Notes: generated by a model not told the origin, from the sequence alone. A stretch of DNA of 64,000 nt from Microbacterium sp. Au-Mic1 (GCF_021341785.1 NZ_JAJTTF010000006.1:62001-126000); one strand, 5' to 3'; shown: positions 7,989 through 17,235, counted from the first letter of the stretch. Numbers and translations are program-made.

Positions 7989-10034
7989 TCAGCGCTGCGG
8001 GTGGTCGTCAACGGAGACGAGGGTGCGGTCGCGGAGCGTGTAGATCACGCCGTCCTCGTCGACGTTCAGGTGCGGGCCGCTGTACCAGCCGCCATTGATG
8101 CCCGCGACGACCACGGTGACCGCGAAGGTGCGCGGGTGGATCCGGAACAGCGTCGTGTCGGACACTCCGTAGACCACGCCCCTCGCTTCCTTCAGCGCGG
8201 CGAAGCCCGGGCAGATCGCGCTCTGGTCTGAGGTGTGCACGATCGTCCTGGTCGGTCGGTCGATGACGAACAGTGCACCCTTGATGGTGAGGGCGAAGAG
8301 GTACCGCCCCTTGGTCTCCAGCGCCGCGATGCCGTTGGCGGCACCGGTCTCGAGTCGCCAGAGCTCCGCACGTGCCACCGGGTCCCACGCGACGATCGTG
8401 CCGCGCGCCCCCGTCTTCTGGGCGTTGTCACCGCCGAGGTAGGCGACCCCGTCGACAGTGGCGACCGCACGCACAAGCTGGACGGCGTCGATCGGATTGA
8501 CGTCGACGGTGCTGGCCCCCGTCGCCGGGTCGTATGTCCAGATCGAGCCGCCGCCCTGGGTATCGTCCTGCGCGGCCACGAGCAGCAGGCCGTTCGTCGC
8601 GTCCCAGTCCGTGTCGAGCGGGCGGTTCTGCGCCTCGGGCACCTTGGCCACTTGACGGATGGGTGCACCGGAGCGCGGGTCGTACGACCAGATCCCCTGG
8701 CCGCTGTACTGACCCACGTAGAGCACGCCGTCCACGACGTCGCCGTCCTTGGACTCGCCGGGGATGCGCAGGTTCTGAACGGTGCCGGCCGTGAGGTCGT
8801 GCCGGGCGATGCCGCCGTTCCCGCCGACGTACGCGAAGCCCGCGCCGACCGCGATGCCCATGCAGGTCTGCGCACTGGCCGGGGCACCGGCCTCGCCGAG
8901 GTCCGTGGTCGCCACGAGGGCGCCCGAGGCCGCGATGTCGGCGACGAAGCCGAAACCCGACACCGCGACGAGGTCGTCGCCCTGCGCGTCGAGACCCCAG
9001 ATCTCGCCGAGGTCGAGCGATCCCAGGTCGACCTGCGACAGGTCCCCGGTCGACGGAGTCCAGGCGATGATGCCGGTCTCGTTGGCGCAGAACACCTGAT
9101 CGCCGATCGTGGCGAAGCACTTCGCCGTCTTGCCGATCGAGGTGATGAGAGCCGTGACCGAATGGTCGGCCAGGGAGATCTCGGCCAGCTTGGTCGGATC
9201 CGCAGCGCCCGCGGTCGACGCGAGCAGCCGATCACCGGCGATCGCGAGCTCGCGCATGCTGGGGTCGCCGAGCATGGTGGCGGGCGTGATGTCGGCGAAG
9301 GTGCGCTCCACGCGATCGTAGGCGTACAGTGCGGCGCGGCTCGCGCTTCCACCACCGCCCAGACTGCTTCCCGCTCCGAAGTACACGAACGCGTCCGTGG
9401 CCGCGACGGCCCTGGCGAGGGTCGCCGTCGGCGCTGGGACGCCGAGGTTCGTCACGGCGCCGCTGGTCGGGTCGAACTGCCACAGCGCGGGCGCGCCGGA
9501 GGAGCCGCCACCGACGGCGAAGACCGTGCCGTCCGGGGCGACGGCGAGGTCGCGCACGTCGCGGTCGCCGATGCGACCGATCGGCTCGGCCGGGGCATCC
9601 AGAGCGGACAGTCGCCAGCGGTACAAGTTGGGCTGCGGGCCCGTCGCCTTCTGCAGCACGCCGGCGTACAGGATCCCCCGCTTCTCATCCAACGCAAGCG
9701 CCTGGATGCTGTAGCCCGCGGCGAGCGAGGTCGAGTGCGCGACCCTCCCGGTCGTGTGGTCCAGCGCGATGATGCCCGCAGGCTCCAGATTACGCGAGCC
9801 GACGTAAGTCACGCCCCCCGCGGTCACTCCGCTCATTAGCGAGTACTGCACGATCCCCGGGCCGATCTCGGTCACCCGCGTCGCAGGCGGGCCCATGGGC
9901 AGGCGGGTGGTCGCCAGTGCGCTCGGCCCCGTGGTCGCGACGGTCGCGGCTGCCAGGACTCCGCCGAGCCCTGCCATCAGCACGGTCCTGCGGGTGAGGC
10001 TCCGGGGTGCGGTTTCCTTCTGGGTGGTGGTCAT
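7989..10034 (-). CDS. Tat-exported PQQ/WD-like beta-propeller protein
   Basis: 681 aa. The N-terminus carries a twin-arginine signal (LTRRTVLMAGLGGVLAAA). The rest consists of repeated propeller blades with recurring V-Y-x-G and W-x-Y-D-P-x-[ST]-G units (for example WTPSTGD, WTYDPATGAS, WSYDPRSGAP). No catalytic motif is recognisable. AAGGAGTTGGAAG precedes the ATG. It lies upstream of a CUT1 transporter operon, so a cell-surface role in recognising or processing a glycan is plausible, but enzymatic function is not shown. Confidence 0.75.
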   Translation of the reverse strand: MTTTQKETAPRSLTRRTVLMAGLGGVLAAATVATTGPSALATTRLPMGPPATRVTEIGPGIVQYSLMSGVTAGGVTYVGSRNLEPAGIIALDHTTGRVAHSTSLAAGYSIQALALDEKRGILYAGVLQKATGPQPNLYRWRLSALDAPAEPIGRIGDRDVRDLAVAPDGTVFAVGGGSSGAPALWQFDPTSGAVTNLGVPAPTATLARAVAATDAFVYFGAGSSLGGGGSASRAALYAYDRVERTFADITPATMLGDPSMRELAIAGDRLLASTAGAADPTKLAEISLADHSVTALITSIGKTAKCFATIGDQVFCANETGIIAWTPSTGDLSQVDLGSLDLGEIWGLDAQGDDLVAVSGFGFVADIAASGALVATTDLGEAGAPASAQTCMGIAVGAGFAYVGGNGGIARHDLTAGTVQNLRIPGESKDGDVVDGVLYVGQYSGQGIWSYDPRSGAPIRQVAKVPEAQNRPLDTDWDATNGLLLVAAQDDTQGGGSIWTYDPATGASTVDVNPIDAVQLVRAVATVDGVAYLGGDNAQKTGARGTIVAWDPVARAELWRLETGAANGIAALETKGRYLFALTIKGALFVIDRPTRTIVHTSDQSAICPGFAALKEARGVVYGVSDTTLFRIHPRTFAVTVVVAGINGGWYSGPHLNVDEDGVIYTLRDRTLVSVDDHPQR

Positions 10035-10133
10035 CTTCCAACTCCTTCGTCTTTCGATGCGCTCGGCTCTGAGCAGGGTCCGCGGTGCACGCCGCGCGGT
10101 CGGCGTGGGTCTGCCGGGAGGGAGGTCAGGACG

Positions 10134-11141
10134 TCATGCGGTGATCTCGAGTCGCTCGGGTTCGATGCCGTGGGCGAGCGGTTCGTCGCGCGCCAGCTGA
10201 CGGAGCTCCTCGCACACCGACGCGGCGAGGCGCCCGAGCTCGGACCCGAGGGATCCGGCCGCGTGCGGGGTGATCAGCACGCGGTCGGATCCGAGCAGCG
10301 GGTGGCCGGCGGGCAGGACCTCCGGCGTCGTGACGTCGAGCACGGCGTAGAGGTCGCCGGCGAGGATCCGGGCGGTGAGCGCGTCCTGATCGACGATCTC
10401 GCCGCGGGCGGTGTTGATGAGCGTCGCCCCACGCCGCATCCGTCCGATGCCGCGGGCGTCGATGAGGCCCAGGGTCGACGGCAGCGACGGCGCGTGCACG
10501 GAGACGACATCGCTCGTCTCCAGCAGCTCGTCCAGCCCCACCGTCCGCACCCCGAGGTCCTCTGCGTCGAGTTCGTCCAGGTACGGATCGTGCACGACGA
10601 CGTCGAGGTCGTAGGCGCGCAGCAGTGCGATGACGAGGCGCCCGATCTTCGACGCGCCGACGATGCCGACCTGCTTGCCGTGGTTTCCGAGGTCCGGGTA
10701 TGCCGCTTCGATGTCGAACGCCCGCGGATCCCGTCGGTAGTCGGCCGCCATCGGCAGGATCCGCTTCCCGGCAAGCACGATCATCGCGACCGTGTACTCG
10801 GCGACCGGAACGGCGTTCGCGGCGGCCATCGAGCTGACCGCGACGCCACGGTGAAGGATCGCCGGATCCACATAAGCCCTGATGCTCCCCGCGGAGTGCA
10901 GTACGGCACGGAGCCGCGGCGCCAGGTCGAGGATGTCGGCACCGACGAACGGCGACCCCCACCCCGTCACCAGCACCTCGGTGTCGGCGAGAATCCGCCG
11001 CGCCCGGGCCGAGGAGAACTCGCCCAGCTCGCCGACGACCTCGGCCACTTCGTCGAGCTCCGCCAGGCGCGCCGCTGGGAACATCCGTTCCCTGGCGACC
11101 TCCGGCATCGCCAGCACGACGCGGGGCCGCCCGCGGCTCAC
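10134..11141 (-). CDS. D-isomer-specific 2-hydroxyacid dehydrogenase
   Basis: 335 aa NAD-dependent dehydrogenase of the SerA/PdxB superfamily. It has a substrate arginine region (NTARGEIVD), a cofactor loop of modified type (VGIVGASKIGR in place of GxGxxG), and the catalytic His in LITPHAAG. The GTG start overlaps the permease stop (GTGA), so it is the last gene of the ABC operon. It likely interconverts a hydroxyacid and ketoacid derived from the imported substrate; which one is unknown. Confidence 0.82.
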   Translation of the reverse strand: MSRGRPRVVLAMPEVARERMFPAARLAELDEVAEVVGELGEFSSARARRILADTEVLVTGWGSPFVGADILDLAPRLRAVLHSAGSIRAYVDPAILHRGVAVSSMAAANAVPVAEYTVAMIVLAGKRILPMAADYRRDPRAFDIEAAYPDLGNHGKQVGIVGASKIGRLVIALLRAYDLDVVVHDPYLDELDAEDLGVRTVGLDELLETSDVVSVHAPSLPSTLGLIDARGIGRMRRGATLINTARGEIVDQDALTARILAGDLYAVLDVTTPEVLPAGHPLLGSDRVLITPHAAGSLGSELGRLAASVCEELRQLARDEPLAHGIEPERLEITA

Positions 11142-12010
11142 TTGACACTCCCGGCGGACAGGCCGGCGCGCCAGAAGCGCTGCAGCAGGATGAAGGCGAT
11201 CACGAGGGGAAGCACCGAGACGAACGATCCGGCGATCACGAGCGTGGAGAACTCCGGGTTCTGCTGAACCTGACTCTGCCAGAGCGCGATGCCGACGCTG
11301 GAGGGGAACAGGTCGCGGTTCTGCAGCATGATCAGCGGCAGCATGAAGTTGTTCCAGATGCCGACGAACTGGAACAGCGCGATCGTGACGAAGCCGGGCA
11401 CGAGCATGGGGAAACCGACCTGCAGGAAGGCGCGGAAGGGGCCGGCGCCGTCGACGCGCGCTGCCTCGAGGATCTCGGCCGGCAGGTACCCGTCGCTGAA
11501 CACGCGCGCGAGATAGACCCCGAACGGGTTGCAGAGCACGGGGATGATGACGGCCCAGATCGTGTTCGTGGCGCCTGCCGATGCGGCCAGCAGGTAGAGC
11601 GGGATCACGGTGGCGGTGTTCGGGATGAGCACCCCGACGAGCACAGTCGCATACAGCGGGCGCTTCCCGCGGAACTCGAACTTGTCGAAGGCGTATCCGG
11701 CCAGCACTGAGATGAAGCCTCCGACGACCGCTCCGATACCGGCGTACGCGATGCTGTTGCCGAGCCAGCGCAGGAAGATTCCGCCGTCCTGCGCGAACAG
11801 GCGCTCCAGGTTGGCGACGAAGGATCCGCCCCAGGCGAAGGCCTCGCCCGAGTACAGGCCCGTCGCGTCCTTCGTCGACGCGAAGATCAGCCAGAGCAGA
11901 GGCAGCACCATGTATGCGGCGCCGATCACCAGCAGGCCGTTGACCGCGGCCTTCGCCGGGACGGCGCGTCCGCGGGCGCGCCGGGGAAGCGCGGGGAAGA
12001 GAGCAGTCAT
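11138..12010 (-). CDS. CUT1 carbohydrate ABC transporter permease (MalG type)
   Basis: 290 aa inner-membrane permease with about six hydrophobic segments and the EAA loop (EILEAARVDGAGPFRAFLQVGFPMLVPG). The ATG at 12010 overlaps the upstream permease stop by 4 bp; a longer open frame to 12631 is only antiphase reading of that gene. It ends SAGSVK, typical of MalG-type proteins. Confidence 0.9.
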   Translation of the reverse strand: MTALFPALPRRARGRAVPAKAAVNGLLVIGAAYMVLPLLWLIFASTKDATGLYSGEAFAWGGSFVANLERLFAQDGGIFLRWLGNSIAYAGIGAVVGGFISVLAGYAFDKFEFRGKRPLYATVLVGVLIPNTATVIPLYLLAASAGATNTIWAVIIPVLCNPFGVYLARVFSDGYLPAEILEAARVDGAGPFRAFLQVGFPMLVPGFVTIALFQFVGIWNNFMLPLIMLQNRDLFPSSVGIALWQSQVQQNPEFSTLVIAGSFVSVLPLVIAFILLQRFWRAGLSAGSVK

Positions 12011-12972
12011 CGAGTGGGCTCCTTCGACGTGAAGCGGGTGACGATCCAGGACAGCGCCCCGGCGAGCACGGCCAGGACGATCGAGGCGGCGGCGGCCTGG
12101 GGCAGGTTGTTGCGGGTGAAGGCCGCGTCGTAGGCCCACATGTTCGGGACCCACGTGCTCGTCACCGACGTCGTGGCCGAAGCGAGGATCTTCGGCTCGG
12201 TGAACAGCTGCAGGGATCCGATCACGGTGAACAGCAGAGCGACGCCGAGCGCCGGCCACACCAGCGGGGTCTTGATCGACAGGGCCGTGCGGATCTCGCC
12301 GGCGCCGTCCATGCGCGCGGCCTCGAGCACCTCGCGGGGCACGGCCTGCAGCGCGGTGAACAGGATGATGACGTTGTAGCCGGCCCACTCCCAGACCGCG
12401 ATGTTCACCATCGACGGGATGACCAGGTGCACCGAGAGGAAGTCGATCCCCACGCCGCCCGAGTCGAGAGCGCGCACGATCGGGCTCACCCCGGGCGTGT
12501 ACAGGTAGGCCCAGATGAGGGCGGCGATGACACCCGGCACCGCGTGCGGCAGGAACAGCAGCAGCTGGAAGGTGCGGCGGGCGTAGGCGACCGTCGCGTC
12601 CAGCAGCAGTGCGAGCAGCAGCGCCACGCACAGCAGCACGGGCACGTAGATCACGCAGTACACGGCGAGGCGGCCGAAGCCCTCCACGAACGTGCGCTCC
12701 TGGAACAGGTCGACGTAGTTGCCGAGTCCGACGAACTCGGTCGTGGGCTTGCCGAAGCCCAGCCCGCTGCGCCGCTGCGCGAACACGCTCATGACCAGCG
12801 CGTAGACGACCGGCGCGATCATGCTCACCGCGAACAGGGCGAAGAACGGGATCAGGAAGACGGCGGCAGCGCGTCCGCCGGATCCGGAGATCGATCGGCG
12901 CGGGCGGGCCTCGGGGGCGGGTGTCATCGGCTCGACACGGCGGACCGGCCGGGTGGGGGTCATCGTGGCCAT
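12007..12972 (-). CDS. CUT1 carbohydrate ABC transporter permease (MalF/UgpA type)
   Basis: 321 aa with a basic N-terminal tail, about six transmembrane segments and the EAA motif (EVLEAARMDGAGEIRTALSIKTPLVWPAL). It pairs with the MalG-type permease through a 4-bp overlap. Separated from the binding-protein gene by a strong hairpin. Confidence 0.9.
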   Translation of the reverse strand: MATMTPTRPVRRVEPMTPAPEARPRRSISGSGGRAAAVFLIPFFALFAVSMIAPVVYALVMSVFAQRRSGLGFGKPTTEFVGLGNYVDLFQERTFVEGFGRLAVYCVIYVPVLLCVALLLALLLDATVAYARRTFQLLLFLPHAVPGVIAALIWAYLYTPGVSPIVRALDSGGVGIDFLSVHLVIPSMVNIAVWEWAGYNVIILFTALQAVPREVLEAARMDGAGEIRTALSIKTPLVWPALGVALLFTVIGSLQLFTEPKILASATTSVTSTWVPNMWAYDAAFTRNNLPQAAAASIVLAVLAGALSWIVTRFTSKEPTR

Positions 12973-12992
12973 GGGGTGTTCTCCTGTCGGCG

Positions 12993-13028
12993 GACGGCTG
13001 CCGGACCGGATCCGATCCGGCAGCCGTC
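12993..13028 (-). terminator. Intercistronic hairpin between binding protein and permease genes
   Basis: A perfect 13-bp stem (GACGGCTGCCGGA / TCCGGCAGCCGTC) around a 10-base loop lies between the binding-protein stop (13051) and the permease start (12972). Such structures typically attenuate transcription or protect the upstream mRNA so that the binding protein is made in excess. There is no T-run. Confidence 0.65.
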
Positions 13029-13050
13029 GCGGGTCACTGCTCGCGGTCGG

Positions 13051-14349
13051 TCACTTCGCGACGCCGACGCCGAGCTTCGTCAGCCCGGAGACGGTGTCGT
13101 TCTGCGTCGTCGCGACGGCGTCGCCGAGGGTCGGGCTCGAGGTCACCGCGTTCTTCAGCGCGGTGCCGGTGATGTCGTAGCTCGGCCCCCAGGCCCACGG
13201 GCGCAGACCCTTCGACGCCTGGGCGAACACGGCGTAGATGTCGTTGCCGTAGTAGGCGGTGGGCGCGACGCTCTTGGCGACGTCGTTGAGACCGGGGTAG
13301 GCGAGGTACGCCGTGCCGACCGCGCCGCGCGCCTTGATCGCGTCCGGGGAGGTCGTGAGCCATCGCAGGAACACCGCCGCCGCATCCGCGTTCTTGGAGT
13401 TCTTGGTGATCGCGAAGCTCGTGCCGCCGCTCAGCGACGCGCTGGGCTTGCCGTCCCAGGTCGGCGGAACCGCCGCGATCCACTTGCCGGCCTGGCCCGC
13501 GCCCTCGGTGCGCGTCTTCAGACCCGACGCGCTCCACGAGCCGCCGACCCAGCCGGCCACCGCGCCGCTGTTCAGGTCTGCCGTCCACTCGTCGCTGAAA
13601 CCGAGCTGCTTCTTCACGAGGCCCTCGTCGATCAGGCGCTGCCAGTAGTCGGCGACCTTCGTGGACGCGGTGTCGTCGATGCCGACGTGCCACGAGCTCT
13701 TGCCGGGGTGGAACCACTCGGATCCGGCCTGCCAGGCGAGCGGGGCCAGCTGCGGCTCGTTGGTGAAGAAGCTCGCGAGGTAGGAGCCGGGGTGCACCGC
13801 CTTGAGCGCGCGGGCCGCCTTCTCGAAGTCCGCCCAGGTCTTGGGCACCTGCACGCCGGCATCGGCGAGGAGGTCCTTCCGGTACCACATGACCATCGGC
13901 GGCGCGTCGTAGGGCAGCGCGTAGTCGGCACCGCCGAAGGACACCTGTCCGCGCACCTCGGGGTCGTACGCGGTGAGGACCTTCTCGGGCACGAGCCCGT
14001 CGAGGCTCTTCAGCTGGTCCGCGGCGACGAAGCCCGGCAGCACCTGGTATTCGACGCCCGCGACGTCGGGTCCGGTGCCCGACGAGATCGCGGCGGACAG
14101 CTTCGTGTAGCCGCCGTTGGCTCCGTTCGGGATCTCCTCGAACGTGACGGTGATGTCCTTCTGGCTGGCGTTGAACGCCGCGGCCACATCCTTCATACCG
14201 CTGAGCGACGACCAGAACGTGACGTTCCCCTTGGCGGGCTGGTGCGACGTGGTCGGCGCGGGTGCCGCTGCTCCGGAGGAACATCCGGCGATCAGGGTGG
14301 TGGCAGCGACGACGGCGGCGGCGAACAGGGCGGTTCGGCGCAGATGCAT
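13051..14349 (-). CDS. Extracellular solute-binding lipoprotein, family 1 (sugar ABC transporter)
   Basis: 432 aa. Signal peptide MHLRRTALFAAAVVAATTLI with lipobox IAGC, then a bacterial family 1 binding-protein domain (VTFWSSLSGMKDVAAAFNAS). Start at 14349 is chosen for the AAGGAG 9 nt upstream. First gene of the CUT1 operon with the two permeases and the hydroxyacid dehydrogenase. It probably binds an oligosaccharide or polyol; no ATPase is encoded nearby, so a shared MsiK-like ATPase is expected elsewhere. Confidence 0.9.
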   Translation of the reverse strand: MHLRRTALFAAAVVAATTLIAGCSSGAAAPAPTTSHQPAKGNVTFWSSLSGMKDVAAAFNASQKDITVTFEEIPNGANGGYTKLSAAISSGTGPDVAGVEYQVLPGFVAADQLKSLDGLVPEKVLTAYDPEVRGQVSFGGADYALPYDAPPMVMWYRKDLLADAGVQVPKTWADFEKAARALKAVHPGSYLASFFTNEPQLAPLAWQAGSEWFHPGKSSWHVGIDDTASTKVADYWQRLIDEGLVKKQLGFSDEWTADLNSGAVAGWVGGSWSASGLKTRTEGAGQAGKWIAAVPPTWDGKPSASLSGGTSFAITKNSKNADAAAVFLRWLTTSPDAIKARGAVGTAYLAYPGLNDVAKSVAPTAYYGNDIYAVFAQASKGLRPWAWGPSYDITGTALKNAVTSSPTLGDAVATTQNDTVSGLTKLGVGVAK

Positions 14350-14427
14350 GATCGGTTCTCCTTCGAATCGGGTCGGGTGCGGGGTCGATCCTGACCGCAC
14401 CACGCCCTCGATCCAAGAGAACGGAGC

Positions 14428-14451
14428 TCAAACGAACATTTTCAAACAAAC
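14428..14451 (-). promoter_or_regulatory. Direct-repeat operator candidate upstream of the binding-protein gene
   Basis: Two 10-mers on the minus strand, GTTTGTTTGA and GTTCGTTTGA, match at 9 of 10 positions with a 14-bp period. The far repeat overlaps the stop region of the regulator gene. DeoR-type HTH proteins bind such direct repeats, and TTCG-containing repeats also precede the regulator itself (15541-15575). Confidence 0.5.
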
Positions 14452-15539
14452 TCCCGCACGATCGTCGACTCCCGTACCACCAGCTCCGGCATGAGGACGC
14501 TGCGCACGACCGTCCCGGAGTCTCCCCGGACGCGTCGCAGTTGATCGACGCACAGACGCACCGCGGACCGCCCGAGATCGCGCTTGAGCGGAGCGACGGC
14601 GGTCAGCGGCACCGCGGCCAGGGACGCCACCTCGTCGTCATAGGCGATGACGGCCATGTCCTCGGGGATACGCAGGCCGCGCGCGAGAACGAGCTCGGTG
14701 AACGCCATCGAGTCGGCGTCGCCCAGCAGCATGACGGCCGTCACCTGCTTCTCCACGCACTCGTCGAGAAACGCTCCGAGCCCGGCGGCGGCGACGCGTT
14801 CACCGACGGGCGGATCCGAGAGTGCGCCGCGCAGCGCGAAGCCGTCTTCGCCGACCGCGACCATCCCGCGCCGGAACCCCTCGTCGAGACCCGACGCGGT
14901 GGCCGACGGGCGGGTGGCCAAAGCAATGCGGCGATGACCCAGCGCCACCAGGTGCCGGATCCCGAGCTCCGCGCCGTAGGCGTGGTCCGAGCGCACCATC
15001 GCGAAAAGATCCTGCACGCGATCCTCCGCATCGCGCTCGACGAGGACGATGGGAACCCGCGCATCTCGCAGCACCTGAAGCAGCGACGAATCCGCCTCGA
15101 GCGCACCGTGCGGAGTGATGAGCAGACCATCAACGCCGCTCTCCAGCATCCGGCGCGCCTGGCGCAGCTCCTCGTCCGGTGAGTAGTTCGTCGCGCCCAC
15201 CACCAGCCGGCAGTTCGCCTCAGCCGCCGCGCGACTGGCGCCGCGGATCACCTCGGGGAAGTAGTACTCGGTCGTGGGGACGATCATGCCGATCGTCGCG
15301 ACGGGACGTGGGCGCCGAGGGCCGTATCCATCGGCATCCGCAGCCTGCTGCTGGGCGACCGCGAGCGAGACCGCGCCGCCATGAACCCGGACGAGCAGGC
15401 CACGACGGTGCAGATCCTCCACGTCACGGCGCAGGGTCATCGACGTCACGCCGAGCCGGCGCGCGAAGCCCGTGTTGCCGAGGGATCCGCGCAGCTCCAG
15501 CTCGCGCAGGATCGCATCGTGCCGTGCGGCCGCGACCAT
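14442..15539 (-). CDS. Transcriptional regulator with DeoR-type HTH and LacI-type sensor domain
   Basis: 365 aa hybrid. Residues 1-60 form a DeoR-like winged helix (ARHDAILRELELRGSLGN, then VTSMTLRRDVEDLHRRGLLVRVHGG). From about residue 80 on is a periplasmic-binding-like sugar sensor (TIGMIVPTTEYYFPEVIRGA through VIAYDDEVASL and LMPELVVREST) as in LacI/GalR. The ATG at 15539 follows GAAGGAGC. It probably represses the adjacent ABC operon until the sugar binds. The combination is known in actinobacteria but is not the classical LacI architecture. Confidence 0.87.
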   Translation of the reverse strand: MVAAARHDAILRELELRGSLGNTGFARRLGVTSMTLRRDVEDLHRRGLLVRVHGGAVSLAVAQQQAADADGYGPRRPRPVATIGMIVPTTEYYFPEVIRGASRAAAEANCRLVVGATNYSPDEELRQARRMLESGVDGLLITPHGALEADSSLLQVLRDARVPIVLVERDAEDRVQDLFAMVRSDHAYGAELGIRHLVALGHRRIALATRPSATASGLDEGFRRGMVAVGEDGFALRGALSDPPVGERVAAAGLGAFLDECVEKQVTAVMLLGDADSMAFTELVLARGLRIPEDMAVIAYDDEVASLAAVPLTAVAPLKRDLGRSAVRLCVDQLRRVRGDSGTVVRSVLMPELVVRESTIVREFV

Positions 15540-15599
15540 GGTTGCTCCTTCGAACATCAGCGAACTTACGAATGCAACAATTGTCGCTCACCCTCGGTC

Positions 15600-15799
15600 C
15601 ACGAACCCGACGAGCGTTCCGATTGGCCGAGGCGGTCAACAACGTCTGAAAGACCGAACTGTTCCGTCAGCGCGGCCCCTGGTGCACCGTCGAGTAGGTC
15701 GAACTCGCGACTCTCGAATCGGTGTCGTGGTGGAACAACCCACGCCTCCACGGCGAACTCGATGTGCGCACCCCAATCGAGGTCGAGGACGCGTATTAG
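15600..15799 (+). pseudogene. Relic of an IS3-family transposase (integrase C-terminus)
   Basis: The plus strand reads LAEAVNNV-stop-KTELFRQRGPWCTVE-stop-VELATLESVSWWNN, then PRLHGELDVRTPIEVEDAY and a stop. This is the typical end of an IS3 OrfB integrase with two in-frame stops (15647-15649 and 15695-15697). The N-terminal two thirds are gone. It marks an old insertion between loci B and C. Confidence 0.85.
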
Positions 15800-15916
15800 C
15801 CGACCTGGAATCATCCCAACCGGCCCCGCTGGACAAGGCTCCCGATAGGAACGAAAGCCAGGCCGATTCAGTGCGTAAAAATGAGCAAGTGTGCGGAGGA
15901 GCTTCGGAGCGTGGAT

Positions 15917-17131
15917 TCAGACAGCGACAGCCAACTTATCGAAAACGGAATCCTCGATCAGCTGGTTCACAGCCAGCCAGTATGCCCCGACCACTGAGGC
16001 GCGGTCAGCCAGCTCGGTGGTGACCAGCATGTGGTCGAGCTCATGTACAGACTGGACGAGTTCGGCGACAAACCGTTCGTGGAAGCGCCTGCCCAACAGC
16101 GCCGGATAGCCTGCGTAGGTGAATCGGCTGGGTCGCCGGATGTTGATCAGCATCGACGCGATTCGCGAGAACCAGAACGCCATCTCGTCGATTGAGTCGA
16201 TTGCCACCTGGTCGCCCGAGTCGGCCAGGGCTACGATCTCAGCGCAGTAGTCCTCGATCATCTGGGGACCCTCGTGGGCCACTACCCCGGCGCCTCGCGC
16301 ACGAGCGACCAGCGCCCAGAACCCGGCCGTCGCGTCGACGCATCCGTGAGCTCCGCAAGTGCAGCGCGCGCCGTCGACCCGCAGTGGGATGTGCGCCATT
16401 CTCGGCTGGGTGTCGAGCATGGGCACGCCCGAGCGGCGCCGAACAACACCTGCGCCGGAGCCGAACCCCATCTGGAGGTGCACCAGATCGCTCATACCTG
16501 GATCCCCTGCCAGCTGCTGCCAGTTGGCTAGCGCAGCGGAAGTGGCGACGTCGCGCATCACCACTAACGAGGGCTCCATCCCAAGACGCTGTGCGAGCAT
16601 GTCGGCAATGGGGAACTGCCTCCACGGCCGGTATTGCGAATCGATTATCACTCGGTTGGTCTCGTCGATGGCTGCCCCCACCGCGAGGCCGATGCAGAGC
16701 GTCGGTAACCCGAGGCGGCTCTGCTCGGCCCGAATCTGGCGGACGATCACGTCGAGCGCTTCCTCGGTGGTCGCGTCGATCATCAGAGCGTGACTGGAGT
16801 CCCCCAGCAGCGACCCGGCGAGATCCCGAGTCTGGATCCGCACCCCGTCCAGACGCAGGTCGATACCAAAGATCAGGCGCTGTCCGGGCGCCAGCTGCAC
16901 GCTCGAGCTTGGTCGGCCGGGGCCGACTCCCGGGCGCGGCGCCGCCTCGACAAGCCACCCCGATCCGATCAGCTCACTGATGATGCGGCTAACGGCGGGG
17001 CGGGTGACGCCGATCAGGTTCGCCAGTGTGGACCGGGTGACCGGGCCGACCTGCGCAACAAGCGCGAGAGCAAGTCCGCGGTTGCGCTGACCCAAGTCGG
17101 CCTGCGCCGAGGTGGGACGGTGAACGCTCAT
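15917..17131 (-). CDS. ROK-family transcriptional regulator
   Basis: 404 aa. N-terminal MarR-like helix-turn-helix (STLANLIGVTRPAVSRIISELIGSGWLVE) followed by a ROK domain with the zinc motif CTCGAHGCVD. It is transcribed away from the sulfatase/ABC operon and shares the intergenic region containing a 29-bp imperfect palindrome, so it probably represses that operon. As usual in regulators, the kinase function need not be active. Confidence 0.9.
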   Translation of the reverse strand: MSVHRPTSAQADLGQRNRGLALALVAQVGPVTRSTLANLIGVTRPAVSRIISELIGSGWLVEAAPRPGVGPGRPSSSVQLAPGQRLIFGIDLRLDGVRIQTRDLAGSLLGDSSHALMIDATTEEALDVIVRQIRAEQSRLGLPTLCIGLAVGAAIDETNRVIIDSQYRPWRQFPIADMLAQRLGMEPSLVVMRDVATSAALANWQQLAGDPGMSDLVHLQMGFGSGAGVVRRRSGVPMLDTQPRMAHIPLRVDGARCTCGAHGCVDATAGFWALVARARGAGVVAHEGPQMIEDYCAEIVALADSGDQVAIDSIDEMAFWFSRIASMLINIRRPSRFTYAGYPALLGRRFHERFVAELVQSVHELDHMLVTTELADRASVVGAYWLAVNQLIEDSVFDKLAVAV

Positions 17132-17206
17132 CGACGACCTCTCATGATCTTGGCCAGTGTATCGAGCACCCGACGAGAACGGACACCTTGACGAGGACCG
17201 GGTTAG

Positions 17207-17235
17207 GTGATTATGTACTGCTTGTATCTAATCAC
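17207..17235. promoter_or_regulatory. 29-bp imperfect palindrome, candidate ROK operator
   Basis: The outer 7-bp arms GTGATTA and TAATCAC match perfectly, and inner TAC/GTA triplets also pair, giving 10 of 14 positions. It sits 26 bp before the binding-protein start and 76 bp from the divergent ROK start. Long AT-rich palindromes are the usual binding sites of ROK repressors. Confidence 0.6.

Noticed and set aside
8235..9839. 534-codon open frame on the plus strand
   Set aside because: Antisense to the beta-propeller gene; no recognisable domain.
11138..12631. Long version of the MalG-type permease
   Set aside because: The extra N-terminus is an antiphase reading of the upstream permease; the ATG at 12010 with 4-bp overlap is the right start.
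12427..14394. 655-codon open frame on the plus strand
   Set aside because: Antisense to the permease and binding-protein genes; arginine- and histidine-rich shadow with no family match, whereas the minus strand has clear ABC proteins.
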